DNA of 64,000 nt from Caballeronia cordobensis (GCF_001544575.2 NZ_FCNY02000022.1:1-64000); one strand, 5' to 3'. Counted from the stretch's first letter, positions 50,373-60,366 are shown. The notes: a model not told the origin generated them from the letters alone. Program-made: numbers and translations.

Positions 50373-51353
50373 ATGAAGAAAGTCCTTGTCGCGCGTCCCA
50401 CTTTTCCCGATGTGATCGAGCGCCTGAAACAGTATTTCGAAGTCGATGCGAATCCCGGCGACGTGCTCCCGCAAGACGAATTCGCGCGCCGTCTCGCCGA
50501 TAAGGACGGCGCCTTCACCGCGGGCGAATGGGTCGGCGAGAAGGAACTGACGGGCGCGCCGAATCTGAAAGTCGTCGCGAACATGGCGGTCGGCTACAAC
50601 AACTTCGACATGCACGCGTTCGACGCGCACGGCGTGCTCGGCACCAACACGCCGAACGTGCTCAACGAAACCACCGCCGACTTCGGCTGGGCGCTGATGA
50701 TGGCGGCGGCGCGCCGCGTCACCGAGTCCGAGCACTTTCTGCGCGCGGGCAAGTGGCAGAAGTGGTCGTTCGACTCGTTCCTCGGCGCGGACGTGCACGG
50801 CTCGACGCTCGGCGTGATCGGCATGGGACGTATCGGCCAGGCGCTCGCGCGGCGGGCGGCTGGCTTCAACATGCGCGTGATGTATCACAACCGTTCGCGC
50901 GTCGCGCCCGAGATCGAGGCGGAGCTGAACGCCGAATATGCGTCGAAGGAAGATCTTCTCAGGCGCGCGGATCACGTCGTGCTCGTCGTGCCTTACTCGA
51001 AGGAGAGCCATCACACGATCGGCGCGGCCGAGCTCGCGCTGATGAAGCCGACCGCGACGCTCACCAATATCGCGCGCGGCGGCATCGTCGATGACGCGGC
51101 GCTCATCGTTGCCTTGCGCGAGAAGCGCATCGCGGCGGCGGGCATCGACGTGTTCGAAGGCGAGCCGAACCTCAACCGCGATTTCCTCGCGCTCGACAAC
51201 GTGGTGCTGACGCCGCACATCGCGAGCGCGACCGAGGGCACGCGCCGGGCGATGGCCAATCTCGCCGCCGACAATCTCATCGCCGCGCTGGGTGAAGGCC
51301 CGCGCGCCGGCAATCCCCCGAACCCGATCAATCCGGACGTACTGAAGAAATGA
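50373..51353 (+). CDS. D-isomer 2-hydroxyacid dehydrogenase (glyoxylate/hydroxypyruvate reductase-like)
   Basis: NAD(P)H-dependent reductase of about 326 residues. The Rossmann motif is GVIGMGRIGQALARRA, and catalytic residues Arg, Glu and His fall in NIARGGIVDDAAL, IDVFEGEP and LTPHIASAT. Length and motifs match GhrB/glyoxylate reductases; the exact acid is unknown. It begins 9 nt after the antiporter stop, and its own stop overlaps rmuC by 4 nt (ATGA). Confidence 0.9.
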   Translation: MKKVLVARPTFPDVIERLKQYFEVDANPGDVLPQDEFARRLADKDGAFTAGEWVGEKELTGAPNLKVVANMAVGYNNFDMHAFDAHGVLGTNTPNVLNETTADFGWALMMAAARRVTESEHFLRAGKWQKWSFDSFLGADVHGSTLGVIGMGRIGQALARRAAGFNMRVMYHNRSRVAPEIEAELNAEYASKEDLLRRADHVVLVVPYSKESHHTIGAAELALMKPTATLTNIARGGIVDDAALIVALREKRIAAAGIDVFEGEPNLNRDFLALDNVVLTPHIASATEGTRRAMANLAADNLIAALGEGPRAGNPPNPINPDVLKK

Positions 51354-52804
51354 CGCAAATGTTGGTTGGCGCGCTCGCCGTGCTGGCGATCGCGCTGGTG
51401 GCCGCGCTCATCGCGCTCGTCATGTCGATGCGGCGCAACTCGAACGCATTCATCCTCGACGAATTCGAAGCGCTCACCGATCGCGTGAACGACATGGGCG
51501 AGGCGCACGCGCGCGCGCAGGAGCGGCTCGAACGCGGCTTGCGCGGCGATATCGCGGAGAGCGCGCGCGTGTCGCGCATGGAATCGCAAGGCGGTTTCGC
51601 GCAGTTTCATCAGACGCTGTCCACGCAGCTCGCGAATACGTCGAGCGTGCAGAACGCGCAGTTCGACGCGCTCGCGCAACAACTCGCGCAGCAGAGCCAG
51701 CAGGCGCGCGAGGATCAGGGCAATGCGCTGAAGCGCTTCGCCGATTCGATGTCGCTGCATCTCGCGCAGTTGTCCGAAGCGAACGAGCGGCGGCTCGGCG
51801 AAGTGCGCGCGACGCTCGAAGCGCGTCTGAAAGACATCGAGGCGAACAACGCGACGAAGCTCGAAGAGATGCGCAGAACCGTCGATGAAAAGCTGCACGC
51901 GACGCTCGAACAGCGGCTCGGCGAATCGTTCAAGCTGGTGTCGGACCGGCTGGAGCAGGTGCATCGCGGGCTCGGCGAAATGCAGACGCTCGCGGCAGGC
52001 GTCGGCGATCTGAAGAAGGTGCTCACCAACGTCAAGACGCGCGGCATCTGGGGCGAAGTGCAGCTCGAATCGCTGCTCGAACAACTGCTCACGCCGGATC
52101 AGTACGCGAAGAACGTGGCGACGGTGCCGAACCGGGGCGAACGCGTCGAATTCGCGATCAAGCTGCCCGGCCGGCACGATGCGCCAGGCGCGCCGGGCGA
52201 TGCGGCCACGCCCGTGTGGCTGCCTATCGACGCGAAATTTCCGCGCGAGGACTACGAGCGTCTGATCGATGCGCAGGAGCGCGCGGACCCGGTCGCGGTC
52301 GAGGACGCGTCGCGCGCGCTCGAAGGGCGGCTGCGCGCGGAGGCGAAGTCGATCGCGCAGAAGTACGTCGCGCCGCCTCACACAACGGATTTCGCGCTGC
52401 TCTTTCTGCCGACGGAAGGGCTCTACGCCGAAGTGCTGCGCCGTCCGGGCCTGAGCGATGCGCTCCAGCGCGAGTATCGCGTGAGCGTCGCCGGGCCGAC
52501 GACCCTGACCGCGATTCTCAACAGCCTGCAAATGGGTTTTCGCACGCTTGCCATCGAAAAGCGTTCAAGCGAGGTGTGGCAGGTGCTGGGCGCGGTGAAG
52601 ACCGAGTTCGGCAAGTTCGGCGAAGTGCTCGCGAAGACGAAGTCGCAGCTCGAAACCGTCGCACGCTCGATCGACGCGGCGCAGACGCGCACGCGGCAGA
52701 TGGGCAAGCGCCTGCGGGATGTCGAGGCGCTGCCGGGAGAACAGGCCGCGGGGCTTTTGGGACATGCGCCCGGCGAGACGTCGCCCGACGACGACGAAAT
52801 CTGA
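51350..52804 (+). CDS. rmuC: DNA recombination protein RmuC
   Basis: Predicted nuclease-fold protein that limits inversions at short inverted repeats. The 484-residue product starts with a membrane-type segment (LVGALAVLAIALVAALIALV), then a long coiled coil rich in Gln and Ala (residues about 80-200), then the RmuC domain with GIWGEVQLESLLEQLL and VWLPIDAKFPREDYERL. The start overlaps the dehydrogenase stop (ATGA). It converges on the GNAT gene one base away. Confidence 0.93.
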   Translation: MTQMLVGALAVLAIALVAALIALVMSMRRNSNAFILDEFEALTDRVNDMGEAHARAQERLERGLRGDIAESARVSRMESQGGFAQFHQTLSTQLANTSSVQNAQFDALAQQLAQQSQQAREDQGNALKRFADSMSLHLAQLSEANERRLGEVRATLEARLKDIEANNATKLEEMRRTVDEKLHATLEQRLGESFKLVSDRLEQVHRGLGEMQTLAAGVGDLKKVLTNVKTRGIWGEVQLESLLEQLLTPDQYAKNVATVPNRGERVEFAIKLPGRHDAPGAPGDAATPVWLPIDAKFPREDYERLIDAQERADPVAVEDASRALEGRLRAEAKSIAQKYVAPPHTTDFALLFLPTEGLYAEVLRRPGLSDALQREYRVSVAGPTTLTAILNSLQMGFRTLAIEKRSSEVWQVLGAVKTEFGKFGEVLAKTKSQLETVARSIDAAQTRTRQMGKRLRDVEALPGEQAAGLLGHAPGETSPDDDEI

Positions 52805-52805
52805 G

Positions 52806-53297
52806 TTACCGGGCGAGGCGTTCGAGCGGTTCGCCCGTCACGCGCACGATGCGCCAGTCGGGCAACACGGTCGCGCCCATCTTTTCGTAGAAGTCGATCG
52901 CGTTCTGATTCCAGTCGAGCACCGACCACTCGAAGCGGCCGCACTGGCGCTCGACCGCGAGCGCTGCGAGCTGCTTCAGCATCAGCGTGCCGAGGCCGCT
53001 GCCGCGCATCGACGGACGCACGTACAGGTCTTCGAGATAGAGGCCGCGCTTGCCGAGGAAGGTCGAGAAGTTCTGGAAGAAGAGCGCGTAGCTCACGATT
53101 TCGCCTTCCTGCTCCGCGACGAGCGCTTCAGCGGCGGGGCGCCCGCCGAAGAGCGCCTCATGTACGCCCGCTTCGGTCGCGATGAACAGATGCGTGAGCT
53201 TTTCGAACTCCGCGAGCTCGAACATCAGGCCGAAGATCGCGGGGACGTCGGCGGGCGTGGCCGCGCGAATCGTTGCACCGCGGTTCGCGGCGCTCAC
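52806..53297 (-). CDS. GNAT family N-acetyltransferase
   Basis: A 163-residue acetyltransferase using acetyl-CoA; the A/B motif is YVRPSMRGSGLGTLMLKQL, with typical V/I-R-x-x-x-G-x-G. The class resembles diamine/spermine acetyltransferases (SAT), but the substrate is not shown. It starts with GTG at 53297, overlapping the upstream membrane protein gene by 4 nt (GTGA). Last of a minus-strand run following moaA-mobA-moeA. Confidence 0.87.
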   Translation of the reverse strand: MSAANRGATIRAATPADVPAIFGLMFELAEFEKLTHLFIATEAGVHEALFGGRPAAEALVAEQEGEIVSYALFFQNFSTFLGKRGLYLEDLYVRPSMRGSGLGTLMLKQLAALAVERQCGRFEWSVLDWNQNAIDFYEKMGATVLPDWRIVRVTGEPLERLAR

Positions 53298-53569
53298 GCT
53301 TCCTCCGGCGCGTCGGACAGCACGATCTCGATGCCGCCGAAACGCGACGCCACCCAGTTATAGGCGTGGCACGCGATCCACAGCAGGATGAAACCGAGAA
53401 TCGCGTTCAGCAGCAGCGCGCTCGTCACGGTGCTCACTTCCACCGAGCCATAGCGCACGAACGCGACCACCACGCCGAGCAGCACGATCGGCACGCTGAA
53501 AGTCAGATACACGAGGATCAGCGCCTTGGCGGTCTGTCCCGGTGCGATGAATGAAATCTGCTTTTTCAT
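53294..53569 (-). CDS. Small membrane protein, 91 residues, unknown
   Basis: Two hydrophobic segments (residues about 15-38 and 50-70) suggest a hairpin inner-membrane protein. No family is recognised with confidence. The stop overlaps the GNAT start by 4 nt, so the two are co-translated. moeA ends 52 nt upstream, so it may belong to the same transcript. Confidence 0.78.
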   Translation of the reverse strand: MKKQISFIAPGQTAKALILVYLTFSVPIVLLGVVVAFVRYGSVEVSTVTSALLLNAILGFILLWIACHAYNWVASRFGGIEIVLSDAPEEA

Positions 53570-53621
53570 GGAAGAAAGCCCCGTCTATCGGTGTAGGAAT
53601 GTATGGTCTGGCGGCGTTCGA

Positions 53622-54926
53622 TCAGATCAAGCCGTCGAACGGCACGATCTCGACTTCGTCGCCGGCGTCGATGTCGCCGCGCGCGTGCTCCAGCACGATG
53701 AAGCAATTCGCTTCGCTCATCGAACTGAGCACGCCGGAACCTTGCGGACCCGTGGTGACGACGCGCCAGCGGCCGTCGTCGCCGTCACGTGTGGCGATGC
53801 CGCGCTGGAACTCGGTGCGGCCCGCGCGCTTTTTCATCGGCTCGACGCTGTTCGCGCGGATCGCCGTGAGCGGCTGGCGCGTCGCGCCGGACATCGCCAG
53901 AAGCGCCTCGCGCACGATGAAGTAGAACGTGGCCATCACGGCGACCGGATTGCCCGGCAAACCGAAGAACAGCGCCGATTCGCCCGTTCCCGCGCGCTCG
54001 CCCGACCACAGGCGGCCGAATGCGAGCGGCCGTCCGGGGCGCATCGCGATTTTCCAGAAGGCGACGTCGCCGAGCGAATTCATGAGCTCGCGCGTGAAGT
54101 CCGCATCGCCGACCGAGACGCCGCCCGAACTGATGACGACGTCCGCGCGTTCCGTTGCCTCGCGCAGCGCTTTTTCGAGCGACGCGCGGTCGTCGCGGAC
54201 GATGCCGAGATCGACGGTTTCGACGTTCAGCCGCTTCAGCATCGCGAAGAGCGTGTAGCGATTGCTGTCGTAAAGGCTGCCCGGGCTCAGCGGTTCGCCG
54301 ACCGAGCGCAATTCGTCGCCCGTCGAAAAAAACGCGACGGTGAGGCGCTTGTGCACGGCCACTTCGCCGATGCCGAGCGACGCGAGCAAGCCGAGATCCG
54401 ACGCGCGCACGATGCGGCCCGCGATCAGCGCGGGTTTGCCTTGCGCGAGATCTTCGCCCGACAGGCGGCGGTTCTGGCCGGCGCGAATCGCCGCGGTGGA
54501 AAAGCGGATCGCGTCGCCCTCGCGGGTGACGAGTTCCTGCGGCACGACCGTGTCGCAGCCGGGCGGAATCAGCGCGCCCGTCATGATGCGCACGCACTGG
54601 CCCGCGTGCAGGGCGGCATCGAACGGCTTGCCGGCGAGCGCCGTGCCCGCGACAGCCAGATCCAGCGTCGCGCCGCCCGCGAGCTCCGCGCCGGCGAAGG
54701 CGTAGCCGTCCATGGCGGAATTATCGAAGGCAGGTACGTCGATGGGTGAGATCACGTCTTCGGCGAGCACGCGGCCAAGCGCGTCGACCAAACCCACGCG
54801 CTCGCCCTGCGCGTTCCGCGTGCGCGGCACGGCCCATTGACGCACGATGTCCTGCGCGGCGGTAACGGGCAGCGCGTTCGGATCGTAATGGGCGACGCAG
54901 GCGGAGAATTCCTTAGACGTGGTCAT
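53622..54926 (-). CDS. moeA: Molybdopterin molybdenumtransferase MoeA
   Basis: Inserts molybdate into adenylated molybdopterin made by Mog. The 434-residue product shows the domain motifs VPAFDNSAMDGYAF, IMTGALIPPGCDTVVPQE and ISSGGVSVGDADFTRELM, and GLPGNPVAVMATFYFIVR. The ATG at 54926 (MTTSKEFSACV) was chosen; the frame starts 15 codons earlier. Third gene of the set moaA-mobA-moeA, 135 nt after mobA. Confidence 0.94.
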   Translation of the reverse strand: MTTSKEFSACVAHYDPNALPVTAAQDIVRQWAVPRTRNAQGERVGLVDALGRVLAEDVISPIDVPAFDNSAMDGYAFAGAELAGGATLDLAVAGTALAGKPFDAALHAGQCVRIMTGALIPPGCDTVVPQELVTREGDAIRFSTAAIRAGQNRRLSGEDLAQGKPALIAGRIVRASDLGLLASLGIGEVAVHKRLTVAFFSTGDELRSVGEPLSPGSLYDSNRYTLFAMLKRLNVETVDLGIVRDDRASLEKALREATERADVVISSGGVSVGDADFTRELMNSLGDVAFWKIAMRPGRPLAFGRLWSGERAGTGESALFFGLPGNPVAVMATFYFIVREALLAMSGATRQPLTAIRANSVEPMKKRAGRTEFQRGIATRDGDDGRWRVVTTGPQGSGVLSSMSEANCFIVLEHARGDIDAGDEVEIVPFDGLI

Positions 54927-55061
54927 GAATCGGCGTGGATCGCGGCCGGTGCCCGGCGAAGAAGCAGCCACGAGGCCGCGCGGTGGTTGAGCGTCCGGAC
55001 GCCGGATGCCGTTACGGCGGATCGAGCGAACAGGCGGGTTGCAACGGTCGGATTACAGCAA

Positions 55062-55682
55062 TCAATGGCGTTCGAGCTCGGCGAGTTGCTGTAAATCATT
55101 GATATTGTAAAACGGGCGTTCATCGTGAAATCGCACTTCGGCCGCCGTGTGGCGCGCGTACCACGCGCGGACTTTGCGCTCGCCGGCGTCGAGCCAGGCG
55201 TCGAGATCGTCCGCGAGAGCGGTGCGTAAAAGCGCGAAAACCGGATGCGCGCTGACCTCGCCGGAGGCATCGACCGTTGCGGCGTAGGCAATGTCGGCGC
55301 GCTTTGCGTCGAGCGCGTGCATCAATGCGGCGCCGAGGTGTTCGTCGACGAAAGGCGCGTCGCACGGCGCGATCAGCAGGAATTCGGTGGTCGCGGCATG
55401 CAGCGCGGCGGCGATGCCGGCGAGCGGGCCGGGAAAGTCCGCACGCGTGTCGGCGATGACACGCGCGCCGAACGCAGCGCCCAGGCGCGCGTAATCGTCG
55501 AGGGAACGATTCGCGCTGATCAGCACCGCGGCTGCCTGAGGCGCGACGCGCCGCAGCACGTGCAGCGCGAGCGGCTCGCCGTGCAAAAGCTGCATGCCCT
55601 TGTCGACGCCGCCCATGCGCGAGCCGCGTCCGCCCGCGAGCACGAGCGCGGTGACATTCGAGGATGAATGGACGTTCAGCAC
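55062..55682 (-). CDS. mobA: Molybdenum cofactor guanylyltransferase MobA
   Basis: Attaches GMP to Mo-molybdopterin to make the bis-MGD cofactor. The 206-residue product has the nucleotidyltransferase motif VLAGGRGSRMGGVDKGMQ, in which GTP phosphates and Mg bind, and IAPCDAPFVDEHL. The start is GTG at 55682; no ATG is available. moaA ends 16 nt upstream. Confidence 0.92.
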   Translation of the reverse strand: MLNVHSSSNVTALVLAGGRGSRMGGVDKGMQLLHGEPLALHVLRRVAPQAAAVLISANRSLDDYARLGAAFGARVIADTRADFPGPLAGIAAALHAATTEFLLIAPCDAPFVDEHLGAALMHALDAKRADIAYAATVDASGEVSAHPVFALLRTALADDLDAWLDAGERKVRAWYARHTAAEVRFHDERPFYNINDLQQLAELERH

Positions 55683-55698
55683 GAGCAGGCAGCCCGGC

Positions 55699-56805
55699 TC
55701 AGCCGCCGATGTACGACATTTCGACGCGAGGCGAATCCTCGCGCGATGGCGCCGATGCGCTCCCGCGCAGTTGCGAATAGCGGTCGCCGCGTGCCTGCCA
55801 GATGCGCGCGATGGCGGTCGCGACTTCGTCGTCGCTCGCGCCGCTGCGGATCAGGCCGCGCAGATCGTGGCCGGATACCGCGAAGAGACACAGATACAGC
55901 TTGCCTTCCGTCGAAAGCCGCGCGCGCGTGCAATCGCCGCAGAAGGCGCGCGTCACGCTGGAAATCACGCCGATTTCGCCGCTGCCGTCGCGATAGCCCC
56001 AGCGTTGCGCCGTTTCGGCGGCGGTGTGCGCTTCGAGCGGGTCGAGCGGAAAATGCGCGCCGATGCGCTCGACGACCTGCGCCGACGGCAGCACTTCGCT
56101 CATGTTCCAGCCGTTCGACGCCCCGACATCCATATATTCGATGAAACGCAGGACCGCGCCGCTGCCTTTGAAATGGCGCGCCATCGGCACGATTTCCTGG
56201 TCGTTCGTGCCGCGCTTCACGACCATATTGATCTTGATCGGATCGAGCCCGGCGGCTTGCGCCGTTTCGATGCCGTCCAGCACGTCCGCGACGGCGAAAT
56301 CGGCGTCGTTCATGCGGCGAAAGAGCGCGTCGTCGAGCGCGTCGAGGCTGACCGTGACGCGCGAGAGGCCCGCGTCTCTCAGAGAACGCGCCTTGCGCGC
56401 GAGCAGCGAGCCGTTCGTCGTGAGCGTGAGGTCGAGCGGGCGGCCTTCGGGCGTGCGCAAAAGCGCGAGCCGTTCGATCAGGAATTCGATGTTCTTGCGC
56501 AGAAGCGGCTCGCCGCCCGTGAGACGGATTTTTTCAACGCCATGCGCGACGAACACGCGCGCGAGCCGTTCGATTTCCTCGAACGAGAGCAGGGCGGCGT
56601 GCGGGAGAAACTGGTAGTCCTTGTCGAACACTTCGCGCGGCATGCAGTAGACGCAGCGGAAGTTGCAGCGATCCGTGACGGAGATGCGCAGGTCGCGCAG
56701 CGGGCGCGCGAGCGTGTCCGTGAGCAGCCCGGACGGCGACGTCGCGGTGCCGGCAAAGTCCGGTATCGAGCTGACATCGGCCAGGGGAATGATGCGTCGG
56801 GACAT
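55699..56805 (-). CDS. moaA: GTP 3',8-cyclase MoaA
   Basis: Radical SAM enzyme converting GTP to (8S)-3',8-cyclo-GTP in the first molybdopterin step. 368 residues from the ATG at 56805 (MSRRIIPLADVSS). The radical-SAM cluster motif is CNFRCVYC, and the C-terminal second cluster is CGDCTRARLSTEGKLYLC. An ATG at 56862 would add 19 residues; both starts have weak ribosome binding sites and homologues favour 56805. moaC is not nearby. Confidence 0.93.
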   Translation of the reverse strand: MSRRIIPLADVSSIPDFAGTATSPSGLLTDTLARPLRDLRISVTDRCNFRCVYCMPREVFDKDYQFLPHAALLSFEEIERLARVFVAHGVEKIRLTGGEPLLRKNIEFLIERLALLRTPEGRPLDLTLTTNGSLLARKARSLRDAGLSRVTVSLDALDDALFRRMNDADFAVADVLDGIETAQAAGLDPIKINMVVKRGTNDQEIVPMARHFKGSGAVLRFIEYMDVGASNGWNMSEVLPSAQVVERIGAHFPLDPLEAHTAAETAQRWGYRDGSGEIGVISSVTRAFCGDCTRARLSTEGKLYLCLFAVSGHDLRGLIRSGASDDEVATAIARIWQARGDRYSQLRGSASAPSREDSPRVEMSYIGG

Positions 56806-56958
56806 GATGACTCGGGGCTCGCCTCGGCCGCGATGGCCTTGTTCGATGGATGATTGATTCATCCCATTTTAGCGGAACCGCGCCGTCAAGACAGTAGGCC
56901 CCCTAGTGACACGGCGTCCCGGTTTTCCCGCAGTGTCAGGCGGTTTTGCCCGTGCAAT

Positions 56959-56992
56959 GAAAAACGCCATCGATCCGAAAATCGATGGCGTT
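56959..56992 (-). terminator. Terminator of rne
   Basis: AACGCCATCGAT and ATCGATGGCGTT form a 12-bp perfect stem with a 6-nt loop. On the minus strand a T tract follows, 51 bp past the rne stop. Confidence 0.8.
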
Positions 56993-57042
56993 GACGGACT
57001 GCCGCCGGATCGCGCAGGCGACCCGGCTCACGCGGCTCGCGC

Positions 57043-60000
57043 TCAGTGGATGCTCTTGCCGGTTTCCACTTGTTGCATCGGCGTGGTGTCGGCCGGCGGA
57101 AGCGGCTTGCGCTCGCGCGGCACGCGCACCGGCGCCGGCTCGCGCGCGGCGGCCGCATTCGCTTCGCGCAGCTTGCCTTCGTCCGTGTTGACCCAGACGA
57201 GGCCTGCGTGCTCCAGCATCGGCTGAAGCGCGGCGACAGCGATCGGCGTCGACGTCGCGGGCGCGGCGGGCGCAGCCACCTTCACCGGCTCCGAAACCAC
57301 GGCGACCGGTTCGCTGGCCGCGACGCTCGCTTGCGTTTCCACTTCCGCTTCCGTGCGCTCGACCGGCTTCACCGGCTCGACCGCGGTCGCTTCGGGCGTC
57401 GGCGCGACCGCTGCGGTTTTCACCGGCTCGGCAGGCTCGGCGGGTTCCGTCACGGCGACGGGTGCCGGCGCTTGCGCTTGCACGACAGGCTCAGCCGGCG
57501 CTTCGACGGCGGCAGGCTTCGGCTCTTCCGTCTTGACGGCGGGCACGAACGGGTCTGCCATCTGCGGCTCGGCGGTCTTCGGCGACGGGCCGAACGGATT
57601 CTCGACCTCGGGCGCCGGGGCGGGCTTCGCGAAGAGATCGAACGTCGTCGGCTCGGGCGTTTGCGCCTTCAGTTCGAATGGCTCGGCTTCGGCGGCACGC
57701 GCAACCGGCGCTTCTTCGGCGGCGGCGGGCGCTTCTGCTTGCGGCTTCGCTTCGACCGGCTCGGCGACGGGTTGAGCAACCGGCTGAGCAACGGGTTGAG
57801 CAGCAGCTTCGACGACAGGCTGCTCGGCCTCTTGCGGGACGGCAGGGCGCGTCTCGCGGCGGGCCGCCGCTTCCTGCGCGGCTTCGGCGTCGAACACGCC
57901 GGCTTGCGCGGACACGCTTTCCGCTGCGCCTTCCGATTCCGCGACGTCGGCTGCGTGATTCACGGTCATGCCGTCCTCATCGCGATCGCGACGGCCGCCA
58001 CGACGGCCACGGCGACGGCGACGGCGCTCTTCGCCATCGCGCGCGGCCGCTTGATCGGCGGATGCGGCGTCGAAGCCGGTCTGTTGCGCGTCGACGTCGA
58101 CTTGCACCGTTTCGACGATCTCCGACGCCACGGTTTCGCTCTGGGTCAGCGCCTCGACGGCGGCTTCCGGTTGCGGCTTGCGGCGCTCGCCGCGTTCCGG
58201 ACGGTCGGCGCGCTCGCCTCGATCCGGACGCTCGCGGCGTTCCTGACGCTCGCCCGCCTCCGGACGCGCGGCGCGTTCCGCGTTGCGATCGCGCGGCTCA
58301 CGTGCCTCGCGCGGTTCACGCGCTTCACGCGGCTCGCGTGCCTCACGCGGTTCCCGGGTTTCACGCGGCTCGCGCGCTTCACGCGGTTCGCGGACCTCGC
58401 GCAGTTCACGGCCTTCCCGGCCGCCGCGCGCCTCGCGGTCTTCCCGACGCGCGCCCTGACGGCCCGCGCCATTGCCAGCCGGCGTCGCGCCAGCCGCTGC
58501 GCCTTCGCGCGGAGCGCTGCCGCTGCGACGGTTACGGTTGCGATCGCCGCCGCCCGTGCGCTCGCCGCGCTCACGCTGCGGGCGCGCGGCCGGTTGCGCT
58601 TCGGCGGGAGCCGGCGCGGGTTGCGCCGCCGGCTGAATGCCGAACAGATTCTTGATCCAGGCGATGAAACCGCCGCTCGCCGCCACCGGCGCCACAGCGG
58701 GCGCGGCCTCGACAGGCGCGGGTTTGACCGGTGCGCTCGGTGCGGGCTTTTCGGGCGTGATGCCCTTCACGGCCGCTTCCTGCTTCGGCTTCACTTCTTC
58801 GGTGCGCTTGCTGTAGCCGGTTTCCGATTCCAGCTCGCTCGCCGCTTCCACGGCCATCTTCCACGAAGCGCGCGGATCGTCCAGACGCGCATCGTCGTGA
58901 CGCAGACGTTCCAGCTTGTAGTGCGGCGTTTCGAGATGCTTGTTCGGGATCAGAACGACGTTGACCTTGAAGCGCGACTCGATCTTGTTGATTTCCGAGC
59001 GCTTTTCGTTCAGCAGGAAGGCGGTCACTTCGACCGGCACCTGGCAGTGGATCGCCGCGGTGTTTTCCTTCATCGCTTCTTCCTGAATGATCCGCAGCAC
59101 TTGCAGCGCGGACGATTCGGTATCGCGGATATGACCCGTGCCGTTGCAGCGCGGGCACGTCACGTGGCTGCCTTCCGAGAGCGCCGGACGCAGCCGCTGG
59201 CGCGACAGTTCCATCAGGCCGAAGCGCGAAATCTTGCCCATTTGTACGCGGGCACGATCGTGCTTGAGCGCGTCTTTCAGGCGCTGCTCGACTTCGCGCT
59301 GGCTCTTGGCCGATTCCATGTCGATGAAATCGATCACGATCAGGCCGCCGAGATCGCGCAGACGAAGCTGGCGCGCGACTTCGTCGGCGGCTTCGAGATT
59401 CGTGCGCGTCGCGGTTTCCTCGATGTCCGCGCCCTTGGTCGCGCGCGCCGAGTTCACGTCGATGGCGACGAGCGCCTCGGTGTGATCGATCACGATCGCG
59501 CCGCCCGAGGGCAGCGGCACCGTGCGCGAGTACGCCGTTTCGATCTGGTGCTCGATCTGGAAGCGCGAGAAGAGCGGCACGTCGTCGTGATAGCGCTTCA
59601 CCTTCGAGAGGTTGTCGGGCATCACGATATCCATGAAGGCGCGCGCCTGATCATGGATTTCGGTCGTGTCGATGAGGATTTCGCCGATATCCGGCTGGAA
59701 GTAGTCGCGAATCGCGCGGATGACGAGGCTCGATTCGAGATAAATCAGCATCGGCTGGCCGGCGACGCCGCTCTGCGACGCGGCTTCGATCGCGCGCCAC
59801 AGTTGCATCAGGTAGTTCAGGTCCCACTGGAGCTCTTCCGCCGAACGGCCGATGCCCGCCGTGCGCGCGATGATGCTCATGCCTTCCGGCAGTTCGAGCT
59901 GCGCCATGGTTTCGCGCAGTTCTTGCCGCTCGTCGCCCTCGATCCGGCGCGACACGCCGCCGCCGCGCGGGTTGTTCGGCATCAGCACGAGGTAACGGCC

Positions 60001-60366
60001 GGCCAGCGAGATGAACGTGGTCAGCGCCGCGCCCTTGTTGCCGCGCTCTTCCTTCTCGACCTGAACGATGAGTTCCTGGCCTTCGCGCAGCGCATCTTGA
60101 ATGCGCGCGGAACGCATCTCGACGCCGTCGCGGAAATACTGGCGTGCGACTTCCTTGAACGGCAGGAAGCCGTGGCGATCTTCGCCGTAGTTGACGAAGC
60201 AGGCCTCGAGCGACGGCTCGATGCGGGTGACGACTCCCTTGTAGATGTTGCCTTTGCGCTGTTCGCGCCCGGCAGTTTCGATATCGATGTCGATGAGCTT
60301 CTGCCCATCGACGATGGCGACGCGCAATTCTTCTTGCTGCGTCGCGTTAAACAGCATGCGTTTCAT
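57043..60366 (-). CDS. rne: Ribonuclease E
   Basis: Endoribonuclease central to mRNA decay and rRNA/tRNA processing, at the inner membrane and scaffold of the degradosome. In the 1107-residue product the S1 domain (about 35-120) is followed by the catalytic domain with the Mg ligands Asp303 (AIDVNSA) and Asp346 (IDFIDM) and the zinc-link CPRC (404-407), at the same positions as E. coli. Residues beyond about 530 are a disordered scaffold with Arg/Pro-rich repeats near 670 and Ala/Pro/Glu-rich tail segments. It is preceded by a very long leader. Confidence 0.97.
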   Translation of the reverse strand: MKRMLFNATQQEELRVAIVDGQKLIDIDIETAGREQRKGNIYKGVVTRIEPSLEACFVNYGEDRHGFLPFKEVARQYFRDGVEMRSARIQDALREGQELIVQVEKEERGNKGAALTTFISLAGRYLVLMPNNPRGGGVSRRIEGDERQELRETMAQLELPEGMSIIARTAGIGRSAEELQWDLNYLMQLWRAIEAASQSGVAGQPMLIYLESSLVIRAIRDYFQPDIGEILIDTTEIHDQARAFMDIVMPDNLSKVKRYHDDVPLFSRFQIEHQIETAYSRTVPLPSGGAIVIDHTEALVAIDVNSARATKGADIEETATRTNLEAADEVARQLRLRDLGGLIVIDFIDMESAKSQREVEQRLKDALKHDRARVQMGKISRFGLMELSRQRLRPALSEGSHVTCPRCNGTGHIRDTESSALQVLRIIQEEAMKENTAAIHCQVPVEVTAFLLNEKRSEINKIESRFKVNVVLIPNKHLETPHYKLERLRHDDARLDDPRASWKMAVEAASELESETGYSKRTEEVKPKQEAAVKGITPEKPAPSAPVKPAPVEAAPAVAPVAASGGFIAWIKNLFGIQPAAQPAPAPAEAQPAARPQRERGERTGGGDRNRNRRSGSAPREGAAAGATPAGNGAGRQGARREDREARGGREGRELREVREPREAREPRETREPREAREPREAREPREAREPRDRNAERAARPEAGERQERRERPDRGERADRPERGERRKPQPEAAVEALTQSETVASEIVETVQVDVDAQQTGFDAASADQAAARDGEERRRRRRGRRGGRRDRDEDGMTVNHAADVAESEGAAESVSAQAGVFDAEAAQEAAARRETRPAVPQEAEQPVVEAAAQPVAQPVAQPVAEPVEAKPQAEAPAAAEEAPVARAAEAEPFELKAQTPEPTTFDLFAKPAPAPEVENPFGPSPKTAEPQMADPFVPAVKTEEPKPAAVEAPAEPVVQAQAPAPVAVTEPAEPAEPVKTAAVAPTPEATAVEPVKPVERTEAEVETQASVAASEPVAVVSEPVKVAAPAAPATSTPIAVAALQPMLEHAGLVWVNTDEGKLREANAAAAREPAPVRVPRERKPLPPADTTPMQQVETGKSIH
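58292..58400 (-). repeat. EPREAR-type tandem repeats in the RNase E scaffold
   Basis: About six 18-bp units encode EPREAR-like hexapeptides (AREPRE...), an Arg- and Glu-rich tract in the disordered C-terminal half of rne. Such arginine-rich segments bind RNA in other RNase E scaffolds. The unit number is likely variable among strains. Confidence 0.7.

Noticed and set aside
58292..58400. Direct repeats taken as a CRISPR array
   Set aside because: Units are 18 bp, contiguous and in frame within rne, with no spacers.
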